From Phytohabitans aurantiacus (GTDB lineage Bacteria > Actinomycetota > Actinomycetes > Mycobacteriales > Micromonosporaceae), in the NCBI RefSeq assembly GCF_027923225.1, contig NZ_BSDI01000063.1:19622-83621 (forward strand): 64,000 nucleotides of DNA, given 5' to 3'. The translations under genes and the position numbers were made by a program. Position 1 is the first letter of the stretch. Each line of letters begins with the position of its first letter. Below are positions 17,278 through 25,507 of the stretch, piece after piece. The notes under the pieces are model-generated. The model was not told the origin of the DNA and did not search any database. It saw nothing but the letters and a program-made list of their open reading frames with translations.

Positions 17278-18716
17278 CCGCGCGGCTGGAGCGAGCACTG
17301 GCTGAACTGGCGGAGCAGATGCCACCGGCGCCGGCCCGGGACGACCTGTGGCGGCGCGGGCGGCGGCAGCGGCGCCGGGACCGGCTCGCGGTCGCGGCCG
17401 GCGTCGCGGTGGCCGCTGTGGCTGTGCTGTTCGCGGTGCCCGGCCTGCTGGCGCGGCCGGCGCCGATGGAGGTCGGCGGCGGCACCGACGCGGTGCCGTC
17501 GACCGTGTACCTGCCGTGGATGTGGCAGGCGACGGTGCGGCAGGACCCGCGCGGTCCCGCCTCCATGCTGGTGAGCGGGGACAGCATCGGGTTGCGGGGG
17601 CCGGATCCCGTCGACCACGAGGGCAAGATCGCGGTGATCGGGCGCGACGGCTCGTACCGGATGCTGCTGTCCGGCGGCTCCGAGCGGGTCGCGGGCGAAG
17701 GCTCGATCCTCTCGCCGGACGGCCGGTACGTCGCCCAGGATCACCTGTCCGGCGAGCGCGACGGGTATGTCCTGGTCACGGACCTGACCAACGGCAAGAC
17801 CAAGCGGTACGAGGGCCCGGCCGGCGCTGAGTGCTGCGCGATACCGGTGGCGTGGCGGCCCGACGGTGGCGCGCTGGTGCTCGCGGAGCTGTACCGGGTC
17901 GACTCCGACCGGGCCGACCCGGTCTCCGGCATCTACCTCCAGCCCGGCCGCCTGGTGCAGCTCGACCTGAAGACCGGCGCGACGCGGCCGCTGCTCCCGT
18001 TCGACAATTTCAGCAACGTGCGGACGGCGTCGCTGGCGGCGTACTCCCCCGACGGGAGCCGGATCGCGGTGGCCGTCGACCAGCGGTTGCGCCTGCTGGA
18101 CGCCGCCACGGGCGGGACACTGTGGACGGCGGAGCTGGGAGAGCGCCGCTACCTCGCCGGTCCCGGCGCGTTCACCGCGGACGGCCGGCGGATCGCGACG
18201 GTGTCCCTCGACGGCTGCCTGAACGACTGCGACACGGCGCGGCTCGCGTCACGGCAGTGGCGGGTCGGCTATCTGGACGCCGGCAGCGGCGCCGACACCA
18301 CCGGACCGGCGATGCCGCCCGTGACCGCGATGGCGGTACGGGCGCTGGGCTGGCGCCAGGGCACCGACCTGGTCGCCGTCGCCTACGGGCCGGAGGAACG
18401 CGTGCGCAAGGAGGCCGCGAGCGGCTGGAACGACACCGGCTTCTGGGAGGTCGGCGACGCCTCGCTGGTGGCGCTGCGGCCGGACGATACGGTGGAGACG
18501 CTGATCGATCCGCCGGACGCCGTGCTGTCGATGGACGTGGCGCGGGACCTGCTGGAGGCCGGGCGCTTCGGTGGCGAGGCGAAGGAACCGGACATCTTCC
18601 CGGCGCGCCGGATCATCATCGTGCCGGTCGCCGTCTACAGCTCGCCCGTGCTGATCGTGGTCGGCGGCGCGCTGATCGGGTGGTGGGGCTGGCGCCGCCG
18701 GCACGGGCGGCGCTAA
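17274..18716 (+). CDS. membrane-anchored WD40/TolB-like beta-propeller protein, partner of the sigma factor
   Basis: 480 residues from ATG 17274 (AGGGAGGTGG before it). A short cytoplasmic N-terminus (MTARLERALAELAEQMPPAP, then ARDDLWRRGRRQRRRDR) precedes a TM helix at about 38-60. The exterior has repeated propeller-blade signatures (SPDGRYVAQDHL, WRPDGGALVLAEL, YSPDGSRIAVAVDQRLRLLD, FTADGRRIATVSLD). A second hydrophobic helix (VPVAVYSSPVLIVVGGALIG) ends in a basic tail. The gene order and N-terminal layout match proteins paired with SigE-type sigma factors in actinomycetes, where such proteins probably restrain the sigma factor. It has no recognisable zinc anti-sigma motif. Confidence 0.78.
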   Translation: MTARLERALAELAEQMPPAPARDDLWRRGRRQRRRDRLAVAAGVAVAAVAVLFAVPGLLARPAPMEVGGGTDAVPSTVYLPWMWQATVRQDPRGPASMLVSGDSIGLRGPDPVDHEGKIAVIGRDGSYRMLLSGGSERVAGEGSILSPDGRYVAQDHLSGERDGYVLVTDLTNGKTKRYEGPAGAECCAIPVAWRPDGGALVLAELYRVDSDRADPVSGIYLQPGRLVQLDLKTGATRPLLPFDNFSNVRTASLAAYSPDGSRIAVAVDQRLRLLDAATGGTLWTAELGERRYLAGPGAFTADGRRIATVSLDGCLNDCDTARLASRQWRVGYLDAGSGADTTGPAMPPVTAMAVRALGWRQGTDLVAVAYGPEERVRKEAASGWNDTGFWEVGDASLVALRPDDTVETLIDPPDAVLSMDVARDLLEAGRFGGEAKEPDIFPARRIIIVPVAVYSSPVLIVVGGALIGWWGWRRRHGRR

Positions 18717-18720
18717 CCGG

Positions 18721-19284
18721 TCAGGTGTACGACGCTGTGTCGACGATGATGTCGGCGCGTTCGCGGGTGCCGTCGGCGGCGAAGAACTCGTCTTCCTCGG
18801 CCATCCACCGCCGCCACAGCTCGTCCTTGCCCGCGAAAGTGGTGTCTCTGGCCATGCCGCGCGCGAGCCGCAGCTCCGCCGGCGCGTCGACCCAGACGGC
18901 GTAGGCGATGCGGCCGATGGTGTCGCGGCGCGTGCAGGTGACGCCTTCGAGGATGACCGTCGGCGCCCACGGCTGGGTCTTCCACTCGCCGAGCGACGAG
19001 CCGTACCAGTCGCTCCAGTCTCTGGCCTGGAACCGCGCGTCGCGGCCGGCCAGCAGCGGCCCCAGCACCTGCTCTTCGAACCGCGGCCACCAGCCGGCGA
19101 AGCAGTCCCACGAGACGAAGTCGTCGATCTCGATGACCGGAGCGTCCAGTATGGACGCCAAGCGCGCCGCCAGGTGGCTCTTGCCGGAACCGCTCGGGCC
19201 GTCGACCCCGACGATCCGGATGCCGCCAACCGGCTCGCGTGCGCGAACCGCGGCTGCGATCTCCACCGCGACATCTCCGGTCAT
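18721..19284 (-). CDS. uridine kinase-like P-loop nucleoside/nucleotide kinase
   Basis: 187 residues from ATG 19284, 5 bp after the YciI gene upstream on the same strand. Walker A is VDGPSGSGKSHLAARL (about 33-48); VIEIDDFVSWD carries the acidic residue that follows in uridine kinase/UMP-CMP-like proteins, and ILEGVTCTRRD resembles the substrate-site strand. The length fits the small uridine kinase-like NTPases of actinomycetes, most of which have no proven substrate. It converges on the propeller gene with only 4 bp between the stops. Confidence 0.8.
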   Translation of the reverse strand: MTGDVAVEIAAAVRAREPVGGIRIVGVDGPSGSGKSHLAARLASILDAPVIEIDDFVSWDCFAGWWPRFEEQVLGPLLAGRDARFQARDWSDWYGSSLGEWKTQPWAPTVILEGVTCTRRDTIGRIAYAVWVDAPAELRLARGMARDTTFAGKDELWRRWMAEEDEFFAADGTRERADIIVDTASYT

Positions 19285-19289
19285 GTGGT

Positions 19290-19592
19290 TCAGGCTCCCA
19301 CCGCGACGCCCATCGGGCGGACGGTCACGCCGACGATGAGGTTCGCGGCCGCGTACGGGTCGTCGAGCAGCATCCGCCGTACCGCGAGGATGTCTTCGCC
19401 GCGGACGATGAGGACCGCGCTGTCGACCGGGTCGAGCGTCGCGCCGGCCAGGATCAGCCGGCCGGCCTCGGCCCGCTCCTTGAGCCACGCGATGTGCGCC
19501 GGGCGGCTCTCGGTGCGCCGCTGCTCCATGTCGGGCACGTACTGGTAGATCACGAGGAACGTCGGCAAGGTCTCGGCCATACCGCCGATCAT
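19290..19592 (-). CDS. YciI-family protein
   Basis: Up to 100 residues; the start may instead be the internal ATG at 19580 (MAETLPTFLVIYQYVPDMEQ). The ferredoxin-like YciI/YCII fold is recognised from TRPAHIAWLKERAEAGRLILAGATLDPVDSAVLIVRGED-like spacing, with the conserved His of SRPAHIAWL and Asp of LDPVDSA. Members are small cytoplasmic dimers of poorly known function. It is probably co-transcribed with the kinase-like gene 5 bp downstream. Confidence 0.78.
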   Translation of the reverse strand: MIGGMAETLPTFLVIYQYVPDMEQRRTESRPAHIAWLKERAEAGRLILAGATLDPVDSAVLIVRGEDILAVRRMLLDDPYAAANLIVGVTVRPMGVAVGA

Positions 19593-19610
19593 GCCGTACC
19601 GCCGGCGGGT

Positions 19611-19642
19611 GTGGCGCGGCGGCCAGCCGGCCGCCGCGCCAC
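19611..19642 (-). terminator. hairpin terminator after the GH11 xylanase gene
   Basis: Perfect 13-bp arms at 19611-19623 and 19630-19642 (GTGGCGCGGCGGC and its complement) with a 6-nt loop lie 20 nt beyond the xylanase stop codon. No U-tract. Confidence 0.75.
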
Positions 19643-19661
19643 GGTGCCCTCGATCACGCCG

Positions 19662-20654
19662 TCAACTTGTCCCGCAGGTCGCGGTGGGTGTGGTGTTGTT
19701 CCCGTTCTTGTAGAGCGTGATGCCGAAGTTGTTGCCGTTGCCGTTCGGCCGCGCGGTGAGCGTGCCGCTGGTGCCGCTGATCGAGGCGTTCCAGCTGCTC
19801 TGCAGGCTCTGGCCGCCCTGCGTGGCGATCCGGACGACCCAGTTGTTGGTGCCGCTGACCGAGAGGTTCACGTTGAAGCGGTCGGTCCACTCCTGGCCGC
19901 GGCTGACGCTGACCGTGCAACTGCCGCCGCCCGGGTTCCCGGTCGTGGGGTTGGTGCCACCGCCGCCGACGGTGATGTTGGAGCTGCCGCTGCTCTGGAA
20001 GCCCTCGGTCGCCATGATCTGGTAGTCGTGGTTGCCGAGGTTCATGCCCCTGCTGGCCCAGGCGTCGAAGTGGGTGCCGGCCGTGATCGTGCCGCCGACA
20101 CGCTTCGACTGCCGCACGCTCCAGTACTGGTAGAAGGTCCGCGTGCCCTCGATGGAGGGCTGGTTGACCCGCTGCGTGCGGTAGATGTCGTACGTGCCGC
20201 CGTCGCTGGTGACCGTGCCCATGTGGCCCGAGCCCGGTGGCCGCCAGCTTCCCCAGCTGTCGACGATGTAGTACTCGATCAGCGGGTTCCTCGTCCACCC
20301 GTAGAGGGTCAGGTAGGAGTTGCCGTTCGGGTTGAACGTGCCGGAGTACGACACCGTCCGGCGGGCACCCGGGTTCCAACCCTTGCCGGCGACGAAGTTG
20401 TTGATGTTGCTCCACTGGACGTCGTACTGGCCGCCGTTACCCATGTTCATGGTGACGTTGCCGCTGTCTTTCCAGAACGAGTAGAAGTAGCCGTTGTGCG
20501 TGCCCGTGGAGTTGCTGGTCACCGTCTGGGCGTGCGCGGTACCGGTCATGACCATCCCGGCGGTCGCCACCAGCGCCGCGACACAGGCGCCGCCGATGAG
20601 CATCCTGGTGCGACCGCGCCGGCGACCCCCAGGGCGGTCGGGAGCGTCGTTCAT
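19662..20654 (-). CDS. secreted GH11 endo-1,4-beta-xylanase with C-terminal CBM
   Basis: 330 residues from ATG 20654, chosen because GAGAGGAA precedes it and the signal sequence then starts at the N-terminus (RRRGRTRMLIGGACVAALVA, cleavage after AHA). The jelly-roll GH11 domain covers about 44-230, with nucleophile Glu127 in PLIEYYIVDSWG and acid/base Glu217 in IMATEGFQSSG. A Gly-rich linker leads to a CBM2-like domain (about 245-330, starting CTVSVSRGQEWTDRF, ending in Cys-Gly-Thr-Ser). It hydrolyses internal xylan bonds outside the cell. The promoter at 20709-20738 and a motif shared with the GH10 gene lie upstream. It is divergent from the AAA ATPase gene. Confidence 0.95.
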   Translation of the reverse strand: MNDAPDRPGGRRRGRTRMLIGGACVAALVATAGMVMTGTAHAQTVTSNSTGTHNGYFYSFWKDSGNVTMNMGNGGQYDVQWSNINNFVAGKGWNPGARRTVSYSGTFNPNGNSYLTLYGWTRNPLIEYYIVDSWGSWRPPGSGHMGTVTSDGGTYDIYRTQRVNQPSIEGTRTFYQYWSVRQSKRVGGTITAGTHFDAWASRGMNLGNHDYQIMATEGFQSSGSSNITVGGGGTNPTTGNPGGGSCTVSVSRGQEWTDRFNVNLSVSGTNNWVVRIATQGGQSLQSSWNASISGTSGTLTARPNGNGNNFGITLYKNGNNTTPTATCGTS

Positions 20655-20708
20655 CTGCGCGTTCCTCTCGTGAGCCGATCGAAACCAATTGATGTTCGCC
20701 GATGGCAC

Positions 20709-20762
20709 AGTATTGATTTGATCTGTCCAGGTTGTCAACGGTTTCCGGAAGGGTTTCGGAAG
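20709..20762 (-). promoter_or_regulatory. GH11 promoter with xylanase-associated motif
   Basis: On the minus strand a -35 TTGACA (complement of 20733-20738) and -10 AATACT (complement of 20709-20714) are 18 bp apart, placing the transcript start near 20702, about 48 nt before the ATG. Directly upstream of the -35 (20740-20762) lie two tandem half-sites, CTTCCGAAACC and CTTCCGGAAACC, resembling the site in the GH10 promoter and the GAAA-rich xylan-control sites known in Streptomyces. Confidence 0.6.
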
Positions 20763-20856
20763 TAAGATGCGAATCTTCCGGAGCGGAGGAGTGGCCGGCC
20801 CGTGGCCGGGATGTCACACTTCGGGCAGGTGCGAGCCGTCACGATGAGGTGAGACG

Positions 20857-22293
20857 ATGCCGCTGCCCGACAACGGTCTGCGTCCAGCGACCGAGACCTT
20901 CGAGTACGCCGGTTGCCGGATCGGCGTGGTCGGCTTCGACGAGATCATGAGTGCCGCCGCCGACCAGCGCGTCGAAATCCTGCGCGGCGCCGTGCGGCTT
21001 TCCGTCTCCACCGGGGCGCGCGACGGTGACCCCGCCTGCCACCTGGACGCGTCGATCCGCCTCGGCCGCGAGCCGCAGCCGGCCTTCGCCGTGCTCGGGC
21101 GGGACCCGATCGGCGTACTGCTGGCGCGGCGGGCGGCCGCCGGTGACGACTGGGCGATCCGGGTCGTCGACGGCGTCGGTGCCGCGGTTTCCGAGGTGTC
21201 ACGCTGGATCGGCCGTTCTCCCGCGCCGGCTCGGGAGGAGCAGCCGGTCCGCTCGGTGGTGCGCACCGACGAGGCGACCGGCCTCCGCGCCACCGTGACG
21301 TACCACCGGGTCCCGCCCCGGTTCGCGGGCGGCGGGCCCCTCGTCACGGTGCGCGCGACGGTGCCGGTCGCGCGGATGTCACCGCGGCACCTCGCCGCGA
21401 TGCTGGGGGTGGTGCTCGACATCGCCGGACCCGGCACGGAACGCGAGTACGTGCTGTCGCCGTACCCGATGGGCGCGTCCTCCGCGAGCGCCGCCGAACG
21501 CGTGACGCTTGACCACGTCGGCGGCCTTGATCCGGTCGTGGCACAGTTCCGCCAGATCGCGGTGTCGTTCCAGCATCCGCAGGTCATGGCCCGCTGGGGA
21601 GCGCGCCGCCCGCAGGGCATCCTGCTGTACGGGCCGCCGGGCACCGGCAAGACCATGCTCGCCCGCGCGCTGGCCGCCGAGATCGGCGCGACGTTCCGCG
21701 AGATCCGCACGCCCGAGATCCTCGACAAGTGGCTCGGCGGCTCCGAACGCAACATCAAGCGGATCTTCCGCGACGCGCGCCGCTACCGCGAGCCCACCGT
21801 GATGCTCTTCGACGAGTTCGACAGCATCATCAGCTACGCCGGCGCCGGCATGGACGCCGCCAGCCAGGCGATCAACGCCGTGGCCGGCATCTTCAAGCAG
21901 GAGATGAACGACCTCATCGAGGACAATCCCAACGTCATCGTGGTCGCGACCACCAACTTCCCGGAACGCGTCGACGACTCGCTGATCCGGTCCGGTCGCT
22001 TCGACATCAAGCTGGCCATCCCGCGACCCGATCACAGCGGGCGGGCACAGATCATCGCCAAGATGATCCGGCAGCTGATGGCGCGGCACGAGATGGGCGG
22101 CTTCCGGATGTTCGCCGACGACATCGACGTGGACGGCCTCGCCACCGCCAGCACGGGCATGACCGGCGCGGACATCAAGGAGGCGCTGCGCCGCGCGCAG
22201 CTGGCCAAGGCGATGCAGGAGGCCCGCACCGGAGTCACCGCGACACCGATCAGCCAGCACGACCTGGCCGGCCAGCTCGCCTCGCTGGCGTGA
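20857..22293 (+). CDS. single-ring AAA-family ATPase with unknown N-terminal domain
   Basis: 478 residues, ATG with GAGGTGAG upstream. The C-terminal half is one CDC48/katanin-type AAA module: Walker A GPPGTGKT (259-266), Walker B VMLFDEFD (315-322), and a second region of homology ending with the arginine finger in NFPERVDDSLIRSGRFD. The first 215 residues match no family I recognise; they contain a predicted mixed alpha/beta region and a proline-rich break near 122-130. It is not FtsH (no protease), ARC or ClpX. The role may be remodelling of a protein or complex. A methyltransferase gene overlaps its stop by 4 bp, so the two are co-expressed. Confidence 0.85.
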   Translation: MPLPDNGLRPATETFEYAGCRIGVVGFDEIMSAAADQRVEILRGAVRLSVSTGARDGDPACHLDASIRLGREPQPAFAVLGRDPIGVLLARRAAAGDDWAIRVVDGVGAAVSEVSRWIGRSPAPAREEQPVRSVVRTDEATGLRATVTYHRVPPRFAGGGPLVTVRATVPVARMSPRHLAAMLGVVLDIAGPGTEREYVLSPYPMGASSASAAERVTLDHVGGLDPVVAQFRQIAVSFQHPQVMARWGARRPQGILLYGPPGTGKTMLARALAAEIGATFREIRTPEILDKWLGGSERNIKRIFRDARRYREPTVMLFDEFDSIISYAGAGMDAASQAINAVAGIFKQEMNDLIEDNPNVIVVATTNFPERVDDSLIRSGRFDIKLAIPRPDHSGRAQIIAKMIRQLMARHEMGGFRMFADDIDVDGLATASTGMTGADIKEALRRAQLAKAMQEARTGVTATPISQHDLAGQLASLA

Positions 22294-22985
22294 GGGTGGT
22301 GGGGCGGATCGCGCGCGTCCGGGATGTGCGGCGACGGCTGGCGACGGACGGTCCACCGTGGACGCGGCCGCACGAGCGGGACTTCGAGACGGTGACGTTG
22401 CCCGAGCGCGACTGCGACCTGGTGCGCGACCTGCTGATCGCCGAGGGCGTCGCGACCGTCGTCGAGGTCGGCCTCGCGTACGCCAGCTCGGCGCTCGCGA
22501 TCGGCGAGGCGCTCGTCGCGCTCGATCCGCCCAACCCGCGGCACGTCATCGTCGACCCGTTCCAGGAGACCGCGTACGCCAACGTGGGCTGGGACCTGAT
22601 GCGCGACGCGGGACTGCACTCGATCGCCCAACTGCTGGTCGAGCCGTCGTCGATCGCGCTTCCGCGGCTGCTCACCGGCGGGCTGGTCGCGGACGCGGCG
22701 TTCGTCGACGGCAGCCACCGCTTCCACGAGGTCTTCGTCGACCTGTACTTCCTGCGCAAGCTCGTCCGGCCGGGCGGGCTGGTCATCATGGACGACGTGT
22801 GGACGCCCTCGGTGCGCACGGCGGTCCGCTACTACGAGCGAAACCTGGGCTGGACGCCGATTCCGGAAGCGTTCGCCGGCGGAAGCGTCTGGCTCGTCGA
22901 CGGCGCGCCGGTGATCCGCTGCGCGGCGTTCCGCCTCCCCGACCGCCTCACCGAGCCCGCCTTCGAGGCCTTCCACCCGTTCTGA
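22290..22985 (+). CDS. class I SAM-dependent methyltransferase (Methyltransf_24-like)
   Basis: 231 residues from GTG 22290 (GTGA overlap with the ATPase gene); GTG 22296 or 22299 are alternatives. Motif I reads VATVVEVGLAYASSALAIGEAL, the acidic post-I position is HVIVDPFQ, and VADAAFVDGSHRFHEVFVDL and PGGLVIMDDVWTPSVRTAV follow, the pattern of the O-methyltransferase-like Methyltransf_24 group often found in natural-product and glycan clusters. The glycine loop is degenerate (EVGLAYASSA), as usual in this group. The substrate is unknown; its pairing with an AAA ATPase is unusual. A convergent repeat region follows. Confidence 0.78.
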   Translation: MRVVGRIARVRDVRRRLATDGPPWTRPHERDFETVTLPERDCDLVRDLLIAEGVATVVEVGLAYASSALAIGEALVALDPPNPRHVIVDPFQETAYANVGWDLMRDAGLHSIAQLLVEPSSIALPRLLTGGLVADAAFVDGSHRFHEVFVDLYFLRKLVRPGGLVIMDDVWTPSVRTAVRYYERNLGWTPIPEAFAGGSVWLVDGAPVIRCAAFRLPDRLTEPAFEAFHPF

Positions 22986-23031
22986 TCGCGGGGCGGCATC
23001 GAGGCCAACACCCGGAAGATCAAAGGACTCC

Positions 23032-23211
23032 GAGCTACCGCGACGCTCGTCGCGGGCGAGACCGTAGCTCCCGCGGCCTCACCCTCCGCGGTCCCCAACC
23101 ACGCCGCGCGGGCGGCCGCATCGTACCCGCGGCCGGGGGTGGGCCGTGGGAACGCGGCCGGTGAGGCCGCGGGAGCAACGGCATAGCGCACGACGGCCGT
23201 CGCGGCAGCTC
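23032..23211. repeat. family A palindromic element, copy 2
   Basis: 180 bp with ends GAGCTACCGCGACG and CGTCGCGGCAGCTC, and the inner pair GCTCCCGCGGCCTCACC / GGTGAGGCCGCGGGAGC. In opposite orientation to copy 1, which it matches almost base for base by eye. Confidence 0.8.
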
Positions 23212-23396
23212 AAGGCGGTGTGGTTCGCTCGCGGCCGTCGCTGCGTCGTGGCTGCGGTCGCCGTCGAGCGTGGAGCGCCGCGGCCGCCGGGTCGTGGGTG
23301 CCGCGGACGCGGCCGGCGCGGGCCGTGGCGGCGCGGGCCGTGGCGGCGGGCGGCGGCGAGCCGCCGCGGTGCTCGCCGATCAAGGGCATCCGCGTG

Positions 23397-23454
23397 GATC
23401 AAGGCCGAATACACGCGGTTTCGCGATCAAAGCACGTGCATTCGCCCTTGATCG
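23397..23454. repeat. family B hairpin repeat
   Basis: Arms 23397-23421 and about 23429-23453 match at roughly 21 of 25 positions. The right arm in reverse complement contains GATCAAGGGCGAATGCACG. A partial extra copy (CGATCAAGGGCATCCGCGTG) precedes it at about 23377. Confidence 0.75.
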
Positions 23455-23575
23455 GCGGGGAGAGCGGCGCGCGCTGGCGCGGCGGGCGGCGGCGGCGTGG
23501 ACAGTGCGGCGGGCCGCGGCCACGCGGGCGGGTGAACGCGCGGCGTGGGGTGCGCGGGCGGGGCGGGGGCGAGCG

Positions 23576-23965
23576 CTAGGGGTGGTGGGCGTGGGGGAGC
23601 CAGCCGTCTAGCTCGCGCACGAAGGTGCGTGGGTTGATCGGCTTGGCCATGTAGTGGTCGAAGCCGGCCGCGAGCGTGCGTTCGCGGTCGCCGACCATGG
23701 CCACCGCGGTCACCGCGATGATTTTGATGTGGGCCGACGCCGGCAGGGCGCGCAGCGCGCGTAACACCTCGTAGCCGTCGAGGTCGGGCAGTTGCAGGTC
23801 GAGCAGGATGAGGTCGGGCTGCTCCGCGCCGGTGGTCCGCACCGCCTCGACGCCGGTGCGGGCGCTGCGCACCTCGTGCCCGTGCGCGTGGAGCAAATAT
23901 GACATGAGCTCCAAGCTGTACGGGTTGTCTTCCACGATGAGGATGCGTGCGCCCACCGCGGTCAC
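23576..23965 (-). CDS. single-domain response regulator (receiver only)
   Basis: 129 residues from GTG 23965, overlapping the histidine kinase stop by 4 bp. A complete CheY-like receiver: acidic pair in ILIVEDNPYSLEL, phospho-acceptor Asp56 in LILLDLQLPDLDGYEVLRAL, Thr/Ala switch in IIAVTAVAM and Lys in HYMAKPINPRTF. There is no output domain, so it probably relays phosphate or binds a partner, like the DivK-type receivers found after PAS kinases. The natural donor is the kinase encoded directly upstream. Confidence 0.9.
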   Translation of the reverse strand: MTAVGARILIVEDNPYSLELMSYLLHAHGHEVRSARTGVEAVRTTGAEQPDLILLDLQLPDLDGYEVLRALRALPASAHIKIIAVTAVAMVGDRERTLAAGFDHYMAKPINPRTFVRELDGWLPHAHHP

Positions 23966-25485
23966 GCGGCGAGCGTGAGGTAGAAGACGCTGCCGGTGCC
24001 GGGTTCGCTGTGCACCCGGATCTGGAAGCCCATCAGCTCGGCGAGCTTGTGCGAGATGTACAGGCCAAGGCCGGTGCCCTCGTCGCCGTGCTGGCGGGTG
24101 GCGCTGGTGCGCTCGAACGCCCGGAAGATGCGGGCCTGGTCCTCGGGCGCGATGCCCGGCCCGGTGTCGCTGACCCGCAGTGTCCATGGCGAGCCGATGC
24201 GCGGCCGGGTCAGACTTATGCGCACCTCGCCGTCGGTGGTGAACTTGACGGCGTTGTGCACGAGGTTGATGAGGATCTGGCCGAGGGCCCGGCGGTCGGC
24301 GACGGCGACGATCTCCTCGGCGGGGAGCTCGATGCTGAGGGCCAGTGACTTCTGCTCGACGAGTGGCCGCATCGACTGTACGACCTCTTCGACCACCGCG
24401 CGGCAGTCGATCCGTTCCGGGGTGATCTCCACCTTGCCTGATTCGATCTTGGCGAGGTCGAGGAGGTCGTTGATCAGTGACAGCAGGTGCTGGCCGCTGG
24501 TCTCCACGAGCTGGAGCTGGCGGGTCTGCGCCTCGTTCAGCGGCCCCGGCATCCCCATCAGCAGCGTGCCCGTGAAGCCGATGATGGCGTTCAGCGGCGT
24601 GCGCAGCTCGTGGCTCATGCTGGCCAGGAAGGCGTCCTTGGCCTTGCTCGCCTTCTCCAGCTCGACGTTCTTCTCCCGCAGTTGGCGCTCGAAGCGGATG
24701 CGCTCGGACACGTCGCGGATCGCCGCCGCGACCAGCTCGCCCTCGTCGGTATCGATCGCGGACAGCGAGATCTCGGCTGGGAACTGGGTGCCGTCGCGGC
24801 GCAGCGCCGACAGTTCCAGGCCGGCGCCCATCGGGCGCGGCTTCGGCCCCCGCAGGTACCGGCGGCGGTGCCCGGGGTGTACGTGGCGCGCGTGCTCCGG
24901 CACCAGTACCTCCATGAGCTGGCCCAGCAGCTCCTCGCGGTGGTACCCGAACAGCCGCTCGGTCTGCGCGTTGACCAGCGTGATCCGGCCGGTCGCGTCG
25001 ACGGCGACGATCGCGTCCGGAGCCGCCTCCAGCATCGCCCGCCACTTCGCCTCGACGCGGCGCAGCCGGCCGACGTCGCGCGACATCGTGGCCACCCCGA
25101 TGATCTCGCCGGTGGCGTCGACGATCGGCGAGGCGCTCATCGTCACCGTCATCGTGCCGCCGTCCCGGTGCACGCGCTCGGTGACGTACTGGTCCACCCG
25201 CTCGCCGGAGCCGATCCGGCCGAGGATCGTCGACTCCTCCTGGCGGCGCTCGGGCGGGTACAGCAGCTCGGCGTGGCGGCCGATGGCGTCGCTCGCGCGG
25301 TAGCCGTAGAGCTGCTCGGCGGCGCGGTTCCAGGTGACGATCACGCCGTCGAGCGTCTTGCTGATGATCGCGTCGTGCGACGACCGTACGATCGCGGCGA
25401 GCTGCGCGTGCGCGGAGTTCACCCACAGATGGTGACGGCGTGCCAGCCCGGGCGATCGGACAACGAGTGCGGGTGCCCCCGCCAT
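23962..25485 (-). CDS. cytoplasmic PAS-PAS sensor histidine kinase
   Basis: 507 residues from ATG 25485 (AAGGGCGGA before it). An in-frame start at 25545 would overlap the divergent gene, and GTG 25422 is a further alternative. There are no TM helices. Two PAS domains (about 25-145 and 150-265, each with a GRH/RDG-type core and PAC end such as VATMSRDV and AAAIRDVSERI) lead to a short coiled coil (LREKNVELEKASKAKDAFLA), the dimerisation helix with His292 in SMSHELRTPLNAIIGF, and a HATPase_c domain with N box (NLVHNAVKF), DTGPGIAPED and GTGLGLYI. It should autophosphorylate in response to a ligand or redox change and pass phosphate to the receiver encoded next. Confidence 0.92.
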   Translation of the reverse strand: MAGAPALVVRSPGLARRHHLWVNSAHAQLAAIVRSSHDAIISKTLDGVIVTWNRAAEQLYGYRASDAIGRHAELLYPPERRQEESTILGRIGSGERVDQYVTERVHRDGGTMTVTMSASPIVDATGEIIGVATMSRDVGRLRRVEAKWRAMLEAAPDAIVAVDATGRITLVNAQTERLFGYHREELLGQLMEVLVPEHARHVHPGHRRRYLRGPKPRPMGAGLELSALRRDGTQFPAEISLSAIDTDEGELVAAAIRDVSERIRFERQLREKNVELEKASKAKDAFLASMSHELRTPLNAIIGFTGTLLMGMPGPLNEAQTRQLQLVETSGQHLLSLINDLLDLAKIESGKVEITPERIDCRAVVEEVVQSMRPLVEQKSLALSIELPAEEIVAVADRRALGQILINLVHNAVKFTTDGEVRISLTRPRIGSPWTLRVSDTGPGIAPEDQARIFRAFERTSATRQHGDEGTGLGLYISHKLAELMGFQIRVHSEPGTGSVFYLTLAA

Positions 25486-25507
25486 TCCGCCCTTACCATC
25501 GGGCCCG

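Larger units (their letters stand above)
23032..23513. repeat. right arm of the long inverted repeat; the 590-bp gap 22986-23575 is non-coding
   Basis: Inverted relative to 16002-16672. It contains family A copy 2, the G+C-rich spacer and one family B hairpin, ending CAGTGCGGCGGG, which is also present at the far end of the other arm. The single family B unit joins the start of one unit of the other arm to the end of its neighbour, as expected after recombination between GATCAAGG repeats. It lies between the convergent methyltransferase and receiver genes. Confidence 0.8.

Noticed and set aside
19239..20765. 508-codon plus-strand frame over the YciI and GH11 genes
   Set aside because: It is antisense to a xylanase with intact catalytic glutamates and is rich in Arg, Gly, Ala and Val; typical shadow of a high-G+C gene.
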